Shown here: positions 7,979 through 16,322 of the stretch, one piece after another
How positions within the stretch are numbered: the first letter of the stretch is position 1
Layout of the letters: every line of letters starts with the position of its first letter
Source: Streptomyces violascens
GTDB taxonomy: Bacteria > Actinomycetota > Actinomycetes > Streptomycetales > Streptomycetaceae
DNA: 64,000 nt
Direction of reading: 5' to 3'
Assembly: GCF_014649955.1 (NCBI RefSeq)
Contig: NZ_BMUA01000004.1
Span: 248,001 to 312,000 of the forward strand
Position numbers and translations under genes: made by a program
Notes under the pieces: model-generated
What the model was told of the DNA's origin: nothing
The model's input: the letters and a program-made list of their open reading frames with translations, nothing else
Databases searched by the model: none

Positions 7979-8794
7979 ATGACCGACGACACTGCAACGA
8001 CCTCTGGGGGTTCCCCCCAGACCCCCGTTTGCCGCCGCCTGGTCGGCCGCACCGCCGTCATCACCGGGGCCGGCAGCGGCATCGGCCTCGCCACCGCCGG
8101 GCGGCTGGCCGCCGAGGGCGCGAACGTGGTGTGCGGCGACATCGACGAGAGCGCCGGAAAGGCCGCCGCCGAAGCGGTCGGCGGCACCTTCGTCAAGGTC
8201 GACGTCACCGACCAGGAGCAGGTCGAGGCGCTCTTCAAGACGGCCTTCGACACCTACGGCAGCGTCGACATCGCGTTCAACAACGCGGGCATCTCGCCGC
8301 CCGACGACGACTCCATCCTCACCACCGGACTCGACGCCTGGCGCCGCGTGCAGGAGGTCAACCTCACCTCCGTCTACCTGTGCTGCAAGGCCGCGCTGCC
8401 CTACATGCAGCGCCAGGGCCGGGGCTCCATCATCAACACGGCCTCGTTCGTGGCCATCATGGGCGCCGCCACCTCGCAGATCTCGTACACCGCGTCCAAG
8501 GGCGGCGTCCTCGCCATGTCGCGCGAGCTCGGCGTGCAGTTCGCCCGCGAGGGCATCCGCGTCAACGCGCTCTGCCCGGGGCCGGTCAACACCCCGCTGC
8601 TTCAGGAGCTGTTCGCCAAGGACCCGGAGCGTGCCGCGCGCCGCCTGGTGCACATTCCGGCGGGCCGGTTCGCCGAGGCCGAGGAGATCGCCGCCGCGGT
8701 CGCCTTCCTCGCCAGCGACGACTCGTCCTTCATCAACGCCACCGACTTCCTGGTCGACGGCGGCATCTCCGGGGCGTACGTCACTCCGCTCTAA
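7979..8794 (+). CDS. Short-chain dehydrogenase/reductase
   Basis: A 271-residue classical SDR: cofactor motif TGAGSGIG at residues 29-36, NNAG at 101-104, catalytic Ser156, Tyr170 and Lys174 (YTASK). It probably oxidises the alcohol group of gamma-glutamylethanolamide to the aldehyde used by the upstream aldehyde dehydrogenase; this step is inferred. The first 20 residues precede the normal SDR start, and residues 8-17 come from a GC palindrome at 8004-8020 that resembles a dispersed Streptomyces repeat. The GGAGG ribosome site overlaps the end of the upstream gene. Confidence 0.88.
   Translation: MTDDTATTSGGSPQTPVCRRLVGRTAVITGAGSGIGLATAGRLAAEGANVVCGDIDESAGKAAAEAVGGTFVKVDVTDQEQVEALFKTAFDTYGSVDIAFNNAGISPPDDDSILTTGLDAWRRVQEVNLTSVYLCCKAALPYMQRQGRGSIINTASFVAIMGAATSQISYTASKGGVLAMSRELGVQFAREGIRVNALCPGPVNTPLLQELFAKDPERAARRLVHIPAGRFAEAEEIAAAVAFLASDDSSFINATDFLVDGGISGAYVTPL
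8004..8020 (+). repeat. GC palindrome inside the SDR coding start
   Basis: CTGGGGG and CCCCCAG separated by TTC form a tight hairpin in the ninth to fourteenth codons, followed by ACCCCCG. The core looks like the C/G-run palindromes scattered through Streptomyces genomes. It encodes the SGGSPQ extension and could fold over the early mRNA. Confidence 0.4.
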
Positions 8795-8837
8795 ACCCAG
8801 CCAACCCCCGTTGTTCACCCGGGGGTCACACACACGG

Positions 8838-8865
8838 CAGCCGGGCGTCGCGCGACGCCCGGCTG
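8838..8865 (+). terminator. Terminator hairpin of the ethanolamine operon
   Basis: A 13-bp perfect stem (CAGCCGGGCGTCG at 8838-8850, complement at 8853-8865) lies 43 nt after the SDR stop and before the phosphatase gene, so the phosphatase is probably a separate transcript. Confidence 0.75.
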
Positions 8866-8914
8866 TGCTGTCTAACGTCCGCGATGTTCCTCCCGACGAC
8901 AGGAGTTCCTCAGC

Positions 8915-10198
8915 GTGTCCAAGTCCAGCACCGTCCGCCGACTGCCGGTCCTCGCCGCGGCCCTCTCCATAGCCGCCGGCGGCCTCGTCGCCGCCCAGCC
9001 CGCCGAGGCGCGGACGCCCCACTGCCCGCAACTGACCATCTCCGACGGGTGGTACGGGGACAACCGGGCCCGGATCCAGGACCTGATCGACACGTACGGA
9101 AGGTGCGGAGCGGGCGCGGGACACGGCAAGAAGCCGGTCGCCGTCTTCGACTGGGACAACACCGTCGTCAAGAACGACGTCGGCGACGCCACGATGTACT
9201 GGCTCCTTCGCAACTCCAAGATCCAGCGCCCGGCGCGCGGCGACTGGCACACCACCAGCCGCTATCTGACCGACGACGCCGCGAAGTCCCTCGCCGCCGC
9301 CTGCCCGACCGGCACCTCCAAGACCCTTCCGACCGGCACCGACACCAAGTGCACGGACGAGATCCTCGCGGTCTACGGCGACGGCAGGACCGGCAAGGGC
9401 GCCGCCGCCTTCGCCGGGTACGACCGCCGCACCATCGAGCCCTCGTACGCCTGGCTCGCCCAGCTCCTGCACGGCTGGACCCCGGCCCAGGTCAAGTCCT
9501 TCGCGAGCGCGGCCCGCACCGAGAACCTCGACGCCCCCGCCGACGCCGTCCAGACCGTCGGCAGCAACACCAAGGCGACGGCCTGGGTGCGCTACTACGA
9601 CCAGCAGCGCGACCTGATCCGCACGCTGAAGAAGGCGGGCTTCGACGTCTGGATCACCTCGGCCTCGCCCGAGCCCGTCGTCGACGTGTGGGCGCGCGGC
9701 GCGGGCGTCGACCCGGACCACGCCATCGGCATCCGCTCCACCACCGAGCACGGCCGCATCACCTCGCACCTGAAGGGCTGTGGTTCGGCCAAGGACGGCG
9801 ACGACTCGGTGATCACGTACATCGACGGCAAGCGCTGCTGGATCAACCAGGAGATCTTCGGCGTGCGGGGCGCGGCCGCCGAGAAGGTCCAGCCCGCGGC
9901 CAGGCGCCAGGTGTTCGCGGCCGGCGACTCCGACACCGACGTGTCCTTCCTGCGGGACGCCACCGGCCTGCGGCTGGTCCTGAACCGCAACAAGAACGAG
10001 CTGATGTGCCGGGCGTACGACGACAGCGACGGCCGCTGGATCGTGAACCCGATGTTCATCGAGCCGAAGGGCCGGAAGGCGGCGCCCTACCCCTGCGCGA
10101 CCACCGGCTACACCGACCACGACGGCACCCCGGCCCCCGTACGGCGCGCCGACGGGTCCGTGGTGCCGGATCAGCGGGACTCGGTGTACGGCGGTTAG
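8915..10198 (+). CDS. Secreted HAD-superfamily phosphatase, phosphorylcholine phosphatase-like
   Basis: A 427-residue exported protein. The Sec signal peptide (RRLPVLAAALSIAAGGLVA, residues 8-26) ends near AEA. HAD motifs: I is DWDNT at 79-83 (Asp79 nucleophile, Asp81 acid), II is Ser in WITSASPEP, and motif IV is in AAGDSDTD near the C-terminus. This arrangement resembles bacterial phosphorylcholine/phosphoethanolamine phosphatases such as PchP. GTG at 8915 has CAGGAG upstream. It lies directly behind the ethanolamine operon terminator. A role in releasing choline or ethanolamine from phosphoesters outside the cell is inference. Confidence 0.82.
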   Translation: MSKSSTVRRLPVLAAALSIAAGGLVAAQPAEARTPHCPQLTISDGWYGDNRARIQDLIDTYGRCGAGAGHGKKPVAVFDWDNTVVKNDVGDATMYWLLRNSKIQRPARGDWHTTSRYLTDDAAKSLAAACPTGTSKTLPTGTDTKCTDEILAVYGDGRTGKGAAAFAGYDRRTIEPSYAWLAQLLHGWTPAQVKSFASAARTENLDAPADAVQTVGSNTKATAWVRYYDQQRDLIRTLKKAGFDVWITSASPEPVVDVWARGAGVDPDHAIGIRSTTEHGRITSHLKGCGSAKDGDDSVITYIDGKRCWINQEIFGVRGAAAEKVQPAARRQVFAAGDSDTDVSFLRDATGLRLVLNRNKNELMCRAYDDSDGRWIVNPMFIEPKGRKAAPYPCATTGYTDHDGTPAPVRRADGSVVPDQRDSVYGG

Positions 10199-10218
10199 AC
10201 ACCCCCTAGGGTGTGCGC

Positions 10219-11136
10219 ATGAGCATGACGACCCCGCCCGGCTGGTACCCGGATCCGGGCGTGCCCGGCACCGAACGCTGGTGGGACGGCGCCGCCTGGA
10301 CCGGCCACACCAGAGCGCCGGGCGGGCAGGCGTTCGGGCCGCCCGAGCCCGTCACCGTGGTGGCCGCGCCCGTGGTCCGGCGGCGCGGCTCGCTGCCGGC
10401 CATCGGCGCGACGGCCGTGGTTCTGGTGGCCGCGATCGCCGTCGGGGTCGTGGTCCTCGGCAAGGGCGACGACACCCCGCACACCGCGAGCGGGAGCAAG
10501 AGCGCCACGGCGCCGGTGACCGTCAACTCACCTTCCCCGAAGCCGAGTTCAGGGCCGTCCGACGATCCGCACACCCTCGTCGACCAGCTCAACGGCATCA
10601 CGCTGCCGATCCCCGACGGCTGGGAGAAGACCGACGACGCGGTGACGGGCCTGGTCACCATGGCGACCAAGGACACCTACAACTGCCCCGGCGACTCGGG
10701 GTTCTGCCACCACGGCAAGGTCACCACCTCGACGGCCACCATGACCGATCTCAAGACCGCCGAAGCCGTCGCCAAGAACGACATCGCCGACGCCGCCAAC
10801 GACGCCTACGACCACGACCCGGTCGGCGCCCGCCTCTACAACGGCATCACCTCGCACCGCGAGGTGAAATCCGGCTCCGTGGTGGTCGACGGACGCACCG
10901 GATACCTGGTGCGCTGGGAGGTCAGGACCGGCGCGGGGCCGGGCGGCTACGTCGAGTCGCTCGCCTTCCCCTCGACGGTGGGCAGCGAGGCGATGGTCAT
11001 CGCGCGGTTCGCCTTCGACGCGGGCAAGGACGGGCCGCCGCTCGCCCTCATGGACACCGTCACCCAGGGCATCGCCCCCATCGGCGGCGGCCGGAACGGC
11101 GGGGTCGGCAGCAGCCTGCCCCCGCCGTCGCTGTGA
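10219..11136 (+). CDS. DUF2510 membrane-anchored protein
   Basis: About 305 residues. The N-terminus carries the DUF2510 motif (PPGWYPDPG...RWWDGAAWTGHTR, residues 6-35), then a membrane segment near 58-78 (AIGATAVVLVAAIAVGVVVL), then a Ser/Thr/Pro linker and an extracytoplasmic domain with two cysteines (YNCPGDSGFC). I chose ATG at 10219; GTG at 10213 and ATG at 10225 are alternatives. DUF2510 proteins are common in actinobacterial envelopes and have no assigned biochemical role. Confidence 0.82.
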   Translation: MSMTTPPGWYPDPGVPGTERWWDGAAWTGHTRAPGGQAFGPPEPVTVVAAPVVRRRGSLPAIGATAVVLVAAIAVGVVVLGKGDDTPHTASGSKSATAPVTVNSPSPKPSSGPSDDPHTLVDQLNGITLPIPDGWEKTDDAVTGLVTMATKDTYNCPGDSGFCHHGKVTTSTATMTDLKTAEAVAKNDIADAANDAYDHDPVGARLYNGITSHREVKSGSVVVDGRTGYLVRWEVRTGAGPGGYVESLAFPSTVGSEAMVIARFAFDAGKDGPPLALMDTVTQGIAPIGGGRNGGVGSSLPPPSL

Positions 11137-11148
11137 GCCTGAGGTGAG

Positions 11149-12351
11149 TCAGAGGAACGTGCGTCCCTCGCCCCGGTAGGTCGGCACGGTCGCCGTCACC
11201 CGGTCGCCCTCGACGAGCTGCAACTCCTCGAAGCGCTCGCACAGTTCGCCCGCCTTGGCGTGCCGGAACCACACCTTGTCGCCGATCAGGAGATCGTCCG
11301 CGGCGGAGCCGAGCAGCGGGGTCTGCACCTCGCCCGCACCCTCCTGCGGGTCGTAGCGCAGCCCCTCCGGAAGATACGGCACCGGCAGCCGGTCGGCGCC
11401 GGGCGCGCCCGAGGCCGGGTATCCGCCGCCGAGCACCGTCACCACGCCGACACCGGGCCGGCGCACCATCGGCTGGGCGAACAGCGCCGCCGGACGCCCG
11501 CTGAACGACGTGTAGTTGTCGAAGAGCCGCGGCACATAGAGCCCGGAGCCCGCCGCGATCTCGGTCACCGCCGCCTCGGCCGCCGTGTGCTGCACACTGC
11601 CGGTGCCCCCGCCGTTGACGAACTCCAGGTCCGGCACGACCGCCCGCACCGCGCGCACCACCTCGGCCCGCCGCGCGGCCAGTTCCTTGCGGGCCGCGGC
11701 CTGCATCAGCCGGATCGCGCGCGAGCGCAGCGGACTGCCCGCCACCGCGTCCCCGACCCCGGCCACATGACCCTCGTACGCCATGAGCCCGACCAGGCGG
11801 AACCCGGGCCGCCGGTCCACCGACCGGGCCAGTTCCGCGAGTTGGGCGGGGGAGCGCAGTGGGGAGCGGCGGGCGCCGACGCGGACCCGGCCGCCGAGCA
11901 GCTGGAGCGAGGTGTCCAGTTCCAGACACACCCGTACCTCCAGGCCGTCGCGTTCGCGCGCCCGGTCCACGAGGTCGAGCTGCGCCGGGTCGTCGACCAT
12001 CACGGTGATCGCCCCGGCCAGCTTGGGATCCGAGGTCAGTTCGGCGAAGGACGCCCGGTCCGCCGACGGATAGGCGAGCAGCACGTCCTCGAACCCGGCC
12101 CGCGCCAGCCACACCGACTCGGCGAGCGTGAACGACATGAGGCCGGCGAACCCCGGCCGGGCGAGCACCCGGTCGAGCAGCGCGCGGCAGCGCACCGACT
12201 TGCTGGCGACCCGGATCGGCTTCCCGGCCGCCCGGCGGACCAGATCGTCCGCATTGGCGTCGAACGCCTCCAGATCGACGATCGCGACGGGCGCATCGAG
12301 ATGAGCGGTCGCCCGGTCGTACCGGGCGCGGTCAGCGGCGCGGGGAGTCAT
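11149..12351 (-). CDS. Amino acid deaminase/aldolase, alanine racemase-fold PLP enzyme
   Basis: A 400-residue fold-type III PLP enzyme. The N-terminal alanine racemase-like barrel starts with VAIVDLEAFDANADDLVRRA and carries the PLP lysine in IRVASKSVR (Lys near residue 51). The C-terminal part resembles the D-serine dehydratase/D-threonine aldolase group, including the metal-binding style end DKVWFRHAKAGELCERF. Reaction and substrate cannot be fixed from sequence; D-threonine aldolase or D-serine deaminase are options. It converges with the DUF2510 gene, 12 nt apart. Confidence 0.82.
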   Translation of the reverse strand: MTPRAADRARYDRATAHLDAPVAIVDLEAFDANADDLVRRAAGKPIRVASKSVRCRALLDRVLARPGFAGLMSFTLAESVWLARAGFEDVLLAYPSADRASFAELTSDPKLAGAITVMVDDPAQLDLVDRARERDGLEVRVCLELDTSLQLLGGRVRVGARRSPLRSPAQLAELARSVDRRPGFRLVGLMAYEGHVAGVGDAVAGSPLRSRAIRLMQAAARKELAARRAEVVRAVRAVVPDLEFVNGGGTGSVQHTAAEAAVTEIAAGSGLYVPRLFDNYTSFSGRPAALFAQPMVRRPGVGVVTVLGGGYPASGAPGADRLPVPYLPEGLRYDPQEGAGEVQTPLLGSAADDLLIGDKVWFRHAKAGELCERFEELQLVEGDRVTATVPTYRGEGRTFL

Positions 12352-12511
12352 GGCGGAAGCCTGCCAGAACCGGTTACCACAAGGTAGGGGAGGACCGGTG
12401 CGGATGTGGAAGCCAGGCGACCGGTCTGCGCCCGCACAGGATCAGCCCGTAGAGTGACGCCCGAGCGGCAACGGGCTGAGCTGGACGGCAAGAGGGGCAA
12501 GAGGGGGGCGG

Positions 12512-13567
12512 ATGACCACCGACGCACGACCCCCGGGCACCCCTCGACTGCCGCCGCCCGCACCGGAGTCCGAGCGCTCCGAGGCTCCAGCGCCGGCCCC
12601 TTCGCCGCTCGCGCCCGAGGCGCCCGCGAGCCGGCTCCGCTCGGCGCTCGACCTGATCGATCCGGGACCGGTCCTCCCGAACACCCCCATACCGCCCAGA
12701 TCTTCGACCCCGCCGCCTCCCGAGATACCCCCGCTGCCGGTCGCCCCGCCAAAGCCGCTGCTCCCGCCGGAACCGCTGTCCGACGAGCCGGGCCCGCTGC
12801 GGCCGGTGCCGGCCCGAAGGCCCGGGCGCGTGGCAGCCGCCGCCGTCTGTGTGGTCCTCGGCGCCGGACTGCTCGGCGGAGCGGCCGCGGGCACCTGGCT
12901 CGACGACGACTCCGACGGGCCCGCGGCCCGCAGCAACTACACCGCCGCCCGCGACCTGTGGCACAGCGTGCCCGTCGACACCCTCTTCCCGCGCACCATC
13001 CGGGGCACCGGCGCGGGCCCCGGCGGTGCCGACCGCGAATGGACCCGTATCGCGGTCGCCCCCGACGGCGACTGCGCGGACGCGCTCGACCCCCTGCTCC
13101 TGAAGGTCCTCGAACCGGTCGGCTGCGCCCGCATGGTGCGCGCCACCTATACGGACGCGACCGCCACCAGCGTGACGACCGTCGGCCTGGTCTTCACCCA
13201 GGCCGAGCCCGCCGCGATGACCGCCCTGGCGAACCGGTTCGCCAACGAGAAGCTGGGCGACCGGCCGGATCTGATGCCGCGCACCTACCCCGTCAAGGGC
13301 GGCGTGGCCGCCGCGTTCGGCGACAAGCAGCGCGCGAGCTGGACCGTGCGGGTCCTCACCGACGCCCCCGTGGTCGTCACCGCCGTATCCGGCTTCGCCG
13401 ACGGCCGCGCGATCACGACCCCCCAGTCCGCCGAACAGGCCACGGCCGACGGCGCGAGCGGCCCCGCGGCCGAGGCGGGCCTCGGCCACGACGCCAAGGG
13501 CATCGCCGACAACGTCGAACGCGGCCTGCGCAAGAAGGCCGCCGCAAGCCCGGAGCCCGCCCCGTGA
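12512..13567 (+). CDS. Proline-rich single-pass membrane protein coupled to mycosin
   Basis: A 351-residue protein of unknown function. Residues 1-100 are rich in proline, glutamate and alanine and probably cytoplasmic. One membrane span follows (VAAAAVCVVLGAGLLGGAAAG, about 110-130), then an external domain of about 200 residues with cysteines in DGDCADALDP and EPVGCARM. The ATG has a G-rich Shine-Dalgarno run just upstream. Its stop overlaps the start of the protease gene (GTGA at 13564-13567), so the two are translationally coupled and likely work together, perhaps as anchor, substrate or regulator of the protease. Confidence 0.8.
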   Translation: MTTDARPPGTPRLPPPAPESERSEAPAPAPSPLAPEAPASRLRSALDLIDPGPVLPNTPIPPRSSTPPPPEIPPLPVAPPKPLLPPEPLSDEPGPLRPVPARRPGRVAAAAVCVVLGAGLLGGAAAGTWLDDDSDGPAARSNYTAARDLWHSVPVDTLFPRTIRGTGAGPGGADREWTRIAVAPDGDCADALDPLLLKVLEPVGCARMVRATYTDATATSVTTVGLVFTQAEPAAMTALANRFANEKLGDRPDLMPRTYPVKGGVAAAFGDKQRASWTVRVLTDAPVVVTAVSGFADGRAITTPQSAEQATADGASGPAAEAGLGHDAKGIADNVERGLRKKAAASPEPAP

Positions 13568-14769
13568 CGAAGTCATCCTCGACCGGGCCGTCCCGCCGGC
13601 TGCGCCGCACCGGCGCCCTCGCCACGGCCGCCGCCCTCACCCTGCTGCTCTCCGCAGCCCCGGCCCACGCCGACGGCATCCGCGACCGCCAGTGGGAGCT
13701 CACCGCCATGCACACGCAGCAGGCGTGGCGTACGACCAAGGGCCAGGGCATCACGGTCGCCGTCCTCGACACCGGCGTCGACGGCAGCCACCCCGACCTC
13801 GCCGGACAGGTCCTGCCCGGCAACGACCTCGTCGGCTTCGGGGCCGGACAGGGCAGCCGCGACTGGGCCCGGCACGGCACCGCCATGGCCGGCATCATCG
13901 CGGGCCACGGGCACGGCGCCGGAAACCAGTCCGGGGTGCTCGGCATCGCCCCCGAAGCCAGGATCCTGCCGGTCCGGGTCATCCTGGAATCCACCGACCC
14001 GGCCCGCAAACAGGCCCGCGAGACCAAGGGCGGCGCGCTCGCCGAAGGCATCCGCTGGGCCGCCGACAACGGCGCCGACGTCATCAATCTCTCGCTCGGC
14101 GACGACAGCGCCTCCGCCCACCCCGAACCCGCCGAGGACGCCGCGATCCAGTACGCGCTGGGCAAGGGCGCCGTCGTGGTGGCCTCCGCGGGCAACGGCG
14201 GCGACCAGGGCGACCACATCTCCTACCCGGCCGCCTACCCCGGTGTCATAGCGGTGGCCGCCGTCGACAAGAACGGCACCCACGCCTCCTTCTCCACCCG
14301 CCGCTGGTACGCCACCGTCAGCGCCCCCGGCGTGGACGTCGTCATAGCCGACCCGGACCGCAAGTACTACGAGGGGTGGGGCACCAGCGCCGCCTCCGCG
14401 TTCGTCTCCGGCGCCGTCGCCCTCATACGCTCCGCGCACCCCGGCCTCGGCCCGGCCCAGATCAAGAAGCTCCTGGAGGACACCGCCCGCAACGCCCCCG
14501 AGGGCGGCCGCGACGACGCCCGGGGCCACGGCATGATCGACCCGGCCGCGGCCCTCACCGCCGCCGCCAAGCTGAAGCCCGCACTGCGCTCCGAGTCTGC
14601 CGCGTACGGCGCGACGTACTTCGGCGGCGGCCCCGACGCACCCGTCGCCTCCGACGACCCGGCGAACTGGCTGGCCCCCGTCTCCGCGGGCGGCGGCCTC
14701 CTGCTGCTCGCGACCGGTGCGGTGCTCTGGCGCTCGACCCGGGTCAGGACCCCGCGCGAGTGGCTCTGA
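13564..14769 (+). CDS. Type VII secretion-type subtilisin protease (mycosin-like)
   Basis: A 401-residue S8 serine protease of the mycosin type. A signal peptide (residues about 12-36, ending AHA) is followed by the catalytic domain with Asp69 (VAVLDTG), His104 (RHGTAMAG), oxyanion Asn211 (SAGNGG) and Ser275 (GTSAASAF). A C-terminal membrane anchor (SAGGGLLLLATGAVLW) with an arginine-rich tail fits mycosins MycP. The GTG start overlaps the previous stop. No WXG100, EccC or other ESX component is nearby, so this is an orphan mycosin; its partner is most likely the coupled membrane protein upstream. Confidence 0.9.
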   Translation: MTKSSSTGPSRRLRRTGALATAAALTLLLSAAPAHADGIRDRQWELTAMHTQQAWRTTKGQGITVAVLDTGVDGSHPDLAGQVLPGNDLVGFGAGQGSRDWARHGTAMAGIIAGHGHGAGNQSGVLGIAPEARILPVRVILESTDPARKQARETKGGALAEGIRWAADNGADVINLSLGDDSASAHPEPAEDAAIQYALGKGAVVVASAGNGGDQGDHISYPAAYPGVIAVAAVDKNGTHASFSTRRWYATVSAPGVDVVIADPDRKYYEGWGTSAASAFVSGAVALIRSAHPGLGPAQIKKLLEDTARNAPEGGRDDARGHGMIDPAAALTAAAKLKPALRSESAAYGATYFGGGPDAPVASDDPANWLAPVSAGGGLLLLATGAVLWRSTRVRTPREWL

Positions 14770-14812
14770 GGGCGGGCGCGAAGGCCGCGGCGGGCCCGGC
14801 TAGGCTCGTGAC

Positions 14813-15541
14813 GTGGCGCTCAAGAACATCCCGGATTCCGGCTTCTCCGACGACGACGGCACTGCCGCCCCCGAACTGACCGAGGCGCTGGCCGCCTGGG
14901 CCAAGGACAGGGCGGCCGAACCGCGGGTCCTGGCCGCGCTGCGCACGGCACGGCTGCTCGTGCCGGTCGTCGCGATGCTCGGCGAGAGCGAGATCGACGA
15001 GAACGGCCTCAAGCGCGAGAAGACCAGCGACATGGCCGTCCCCACCCTGAAGGCCGGCGACCGCACGGCGCTGCCCGCGTTCACCTCGATCGAAGCCCTT
15101 GCCCTGTGGGACCCCGAGGCCCGGCCGGTCGCCGTCCCGTTGCACCAGGCGCTGGCCGCCGCCGTGCACGAGAAGGCCGACACCGTGGTCATCGACCTCG
15201 CGGGCCCGGTCGCGTACGAGCTGAAGGGCGCGGCCCTGCTCGCCCTCGCGGAGGGCCGCACCAGCGCGGACCCGCTCCAGGACCCCTCGGTGATCGAGGC
15301 GGTCCGCTCGGCGGTGGCTGCCGTTCCCGCGGTCCTTCGCGCTCACCTCGGCCCCGGCACCGCGGACGGCACGCTCGCCCTGGTCCTCGCCGACGGCACG
15401 GCGCCCGCCGACGCGGCCCGTGAGGTGGCCGAGCTGATCGCCGCCGACGAGACCCTGCGGGCCCGCCTCGTACGCGGCCTCGACCTCGCCCTGCTGCCGA
15501 CGGGGGCCCCACAGCCGAACGAGCCGCTCTTCACCCGCTGA
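14813..15541 (+). CDS. SseB-family protein
   Basis: A 242-residue cytoplasmic protein with an SseB N-terminal domain (ARLLVPVVAML near residue 45 and the DRTALPAFTSIEALALWDPEARPVAV segment at about 83-108). SseB-domain proteins are widespread in actinobacteria and lack an assigned role there. GTG start at 14813. Position between the mycosin and infC is conserved in streptomycetes as I recall. Confidence 0.8.
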   Translation: MALKNIPDSGFSDDDGTAAPELTEALAAWAKDRAAEPRVLAALRTARLLVPVVAMLGESEIDENGLKREKTSDMAVPTLKAGDRTALPAFTSIEALALWDPEARPVAVPLHQALAAAVHEKADTVVIDLAGPVAYELKGAALLALAEGRTSADPLQDPSVIEAVRSAVAAVPAVLRAHLGPGTADGTLALVLADGTAPADAAREVAELIAADETLRARLVRGLDLALLPTGAPQPNEPLFTR

Positions 15542-15557
15542 GGGAGAGGAGCGGCTC
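15521..15557 (+). terminator. Hairpin at the end of the SseB gene
   Basis: GAGCCGCTC at 15521-15529 pairs with GAGCGGCTC at 15549-15557 across the stop codon, 33 nt before the convergent DUF1844 stop. Probably a (bidirectional) terminator. Confidence 0.5.
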
Positions 15558-15590
15558 GGCTCTGTACGCAGACGTCGTAGAAGAAGAGGC

Positions 15591-15950
15591 TCAGCCGAAG
15601 ACGGCGCCCGTGTACTTCTCGCCCGGGCCCTGGCCCGGCTCGTCCGGCACGATCGACGCCTCGCGGAACGCGAGCTGCAGCGACTTGAGGCCGTCGCGCA
15701 GCGGGGCGGCGTGGAACGACGAGATCTCGGTGGCCCCTGCGTCGAGGAGACCGGCCAGGGCGTGCACCAGCTTGCGGGCCTCGTCGAGGTCCTTGTACTG
15801 GTCGCCCTCCTCGGTCAGACCGAGCTTCACGGCGGCGGCGCTCATCAGGTTCACGGCGACCGTCACGATCACCTCGACCGCCGGAACCTCCGCGATGTCG
15901 CGGGCCATGGTGTCGAAGTCTGCGGGCTCATTGGGGGGCGTCTCACTCAT
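15591..15950 (-). CDS. DUF1844 protein
   Basis: A 119-residue protein matching the DUF1844 family (PAVEVIVTVAVNLMSAAAVKLGL at about 22-44, LDEARKLVHALAGLLDA). The family is found beside infC in many actinobacteria. ATG at 15950 is chosen because homology begins there (MSETPPNEP); the frame stays open further upstream but the extension has no family support. It is divergent from infC across a 372-nt gap. Function unknown. Confidence 0.82.
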   Translation of the reverse strand: MSETPPNEPADFDTMARDIAEVPAVEVIVTVAVNLMSAAAVKLGLTEEGDQYKDLDEARKLVHALAGLLDAGATEISSFHAAPLRDGLKSLQLAFREASIVPDEPGQGPGEKYTGAVFG

Positions 15951-16322
15951 GCCCACACGATATGCGGTGCGCGCCGCTCCTCTTCCCGCGCACTCGATTA
16001 GCCCGTCTGTCCGGTTCCTGCTAACCTTGTGTAACGACCGGCCAGGCACGTGTGCCCGGCCCACAAGTGGAGGCTCCGATCTCCCACCCGGCCACCCTCA
16101 CGGGCGGCGGGTCATCCGGTCAGGTGGCCACCATCGTTCCGTACGGACGATGGAGCCGCCCGATGTGCGCCCCGCGGTAGACCGCGGCGGTGTTCCGGTT
16201 TTCTTGGAGCCCCGCCTGTGTCCGTCCGGGGCATTTTTTGTGCCTCGCGGCGGTTGGTCACGTCAATAGAGACGTACGCGGCTGTCTGCCAGACAGTCGT
16301 GTGGTGCTACCGAGGAGGATCC
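15951..16322 (+). promoter_or_regulatory. Long structured leader of the infC operon
   Basis: The 372-nt gap before infC has no gene. It holds a stable hairpin at 16131-16153 (CCATCG and TCCG pairing across TA), a classic intrinsic terminator at 16209-16239, and the infC ribosome site GAGGAGG. A promoter may lie near 16010-16030 (TGCTAACCTTGT). Such leaders are where L20 or IF3 feedback acts on infC-rpmI-rplT operons in other bacteria, so attenuation is likely here. The exact sensor is unknown. Confidence 0.6.
16209..16239 (+). terminator. Intrinsic terminator/attenuator in the infC leader
   Basis: GCCCCG (16209-16214) and CGGGGC (16227-16232) form a stem followed by A and six T. A true U-tract is unusual for Streptomyces, and this one lies 84 nt before the infC start with no gene before it on this strand, so it looks like an attenuator. 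Confidence 0.75.

Noticed and set aside
6506-10120. Minus-strand open frame of over 1200 codons across the aldehyde dehydrogenase, SDR and phosphatase genes
   Set aside because: An antisense shadow typical of high-GC genomes; the three plus-strand genes have full catalytic motifs and ribosome sites.
16050-16322. Upstream extension of infC from an ATG at 16050
   Set aside because: The added 91 residues have no IF-3 similarity and would translate through a U-tract terminator; the ribosome site at 16313-16319 points to ATC 16323.
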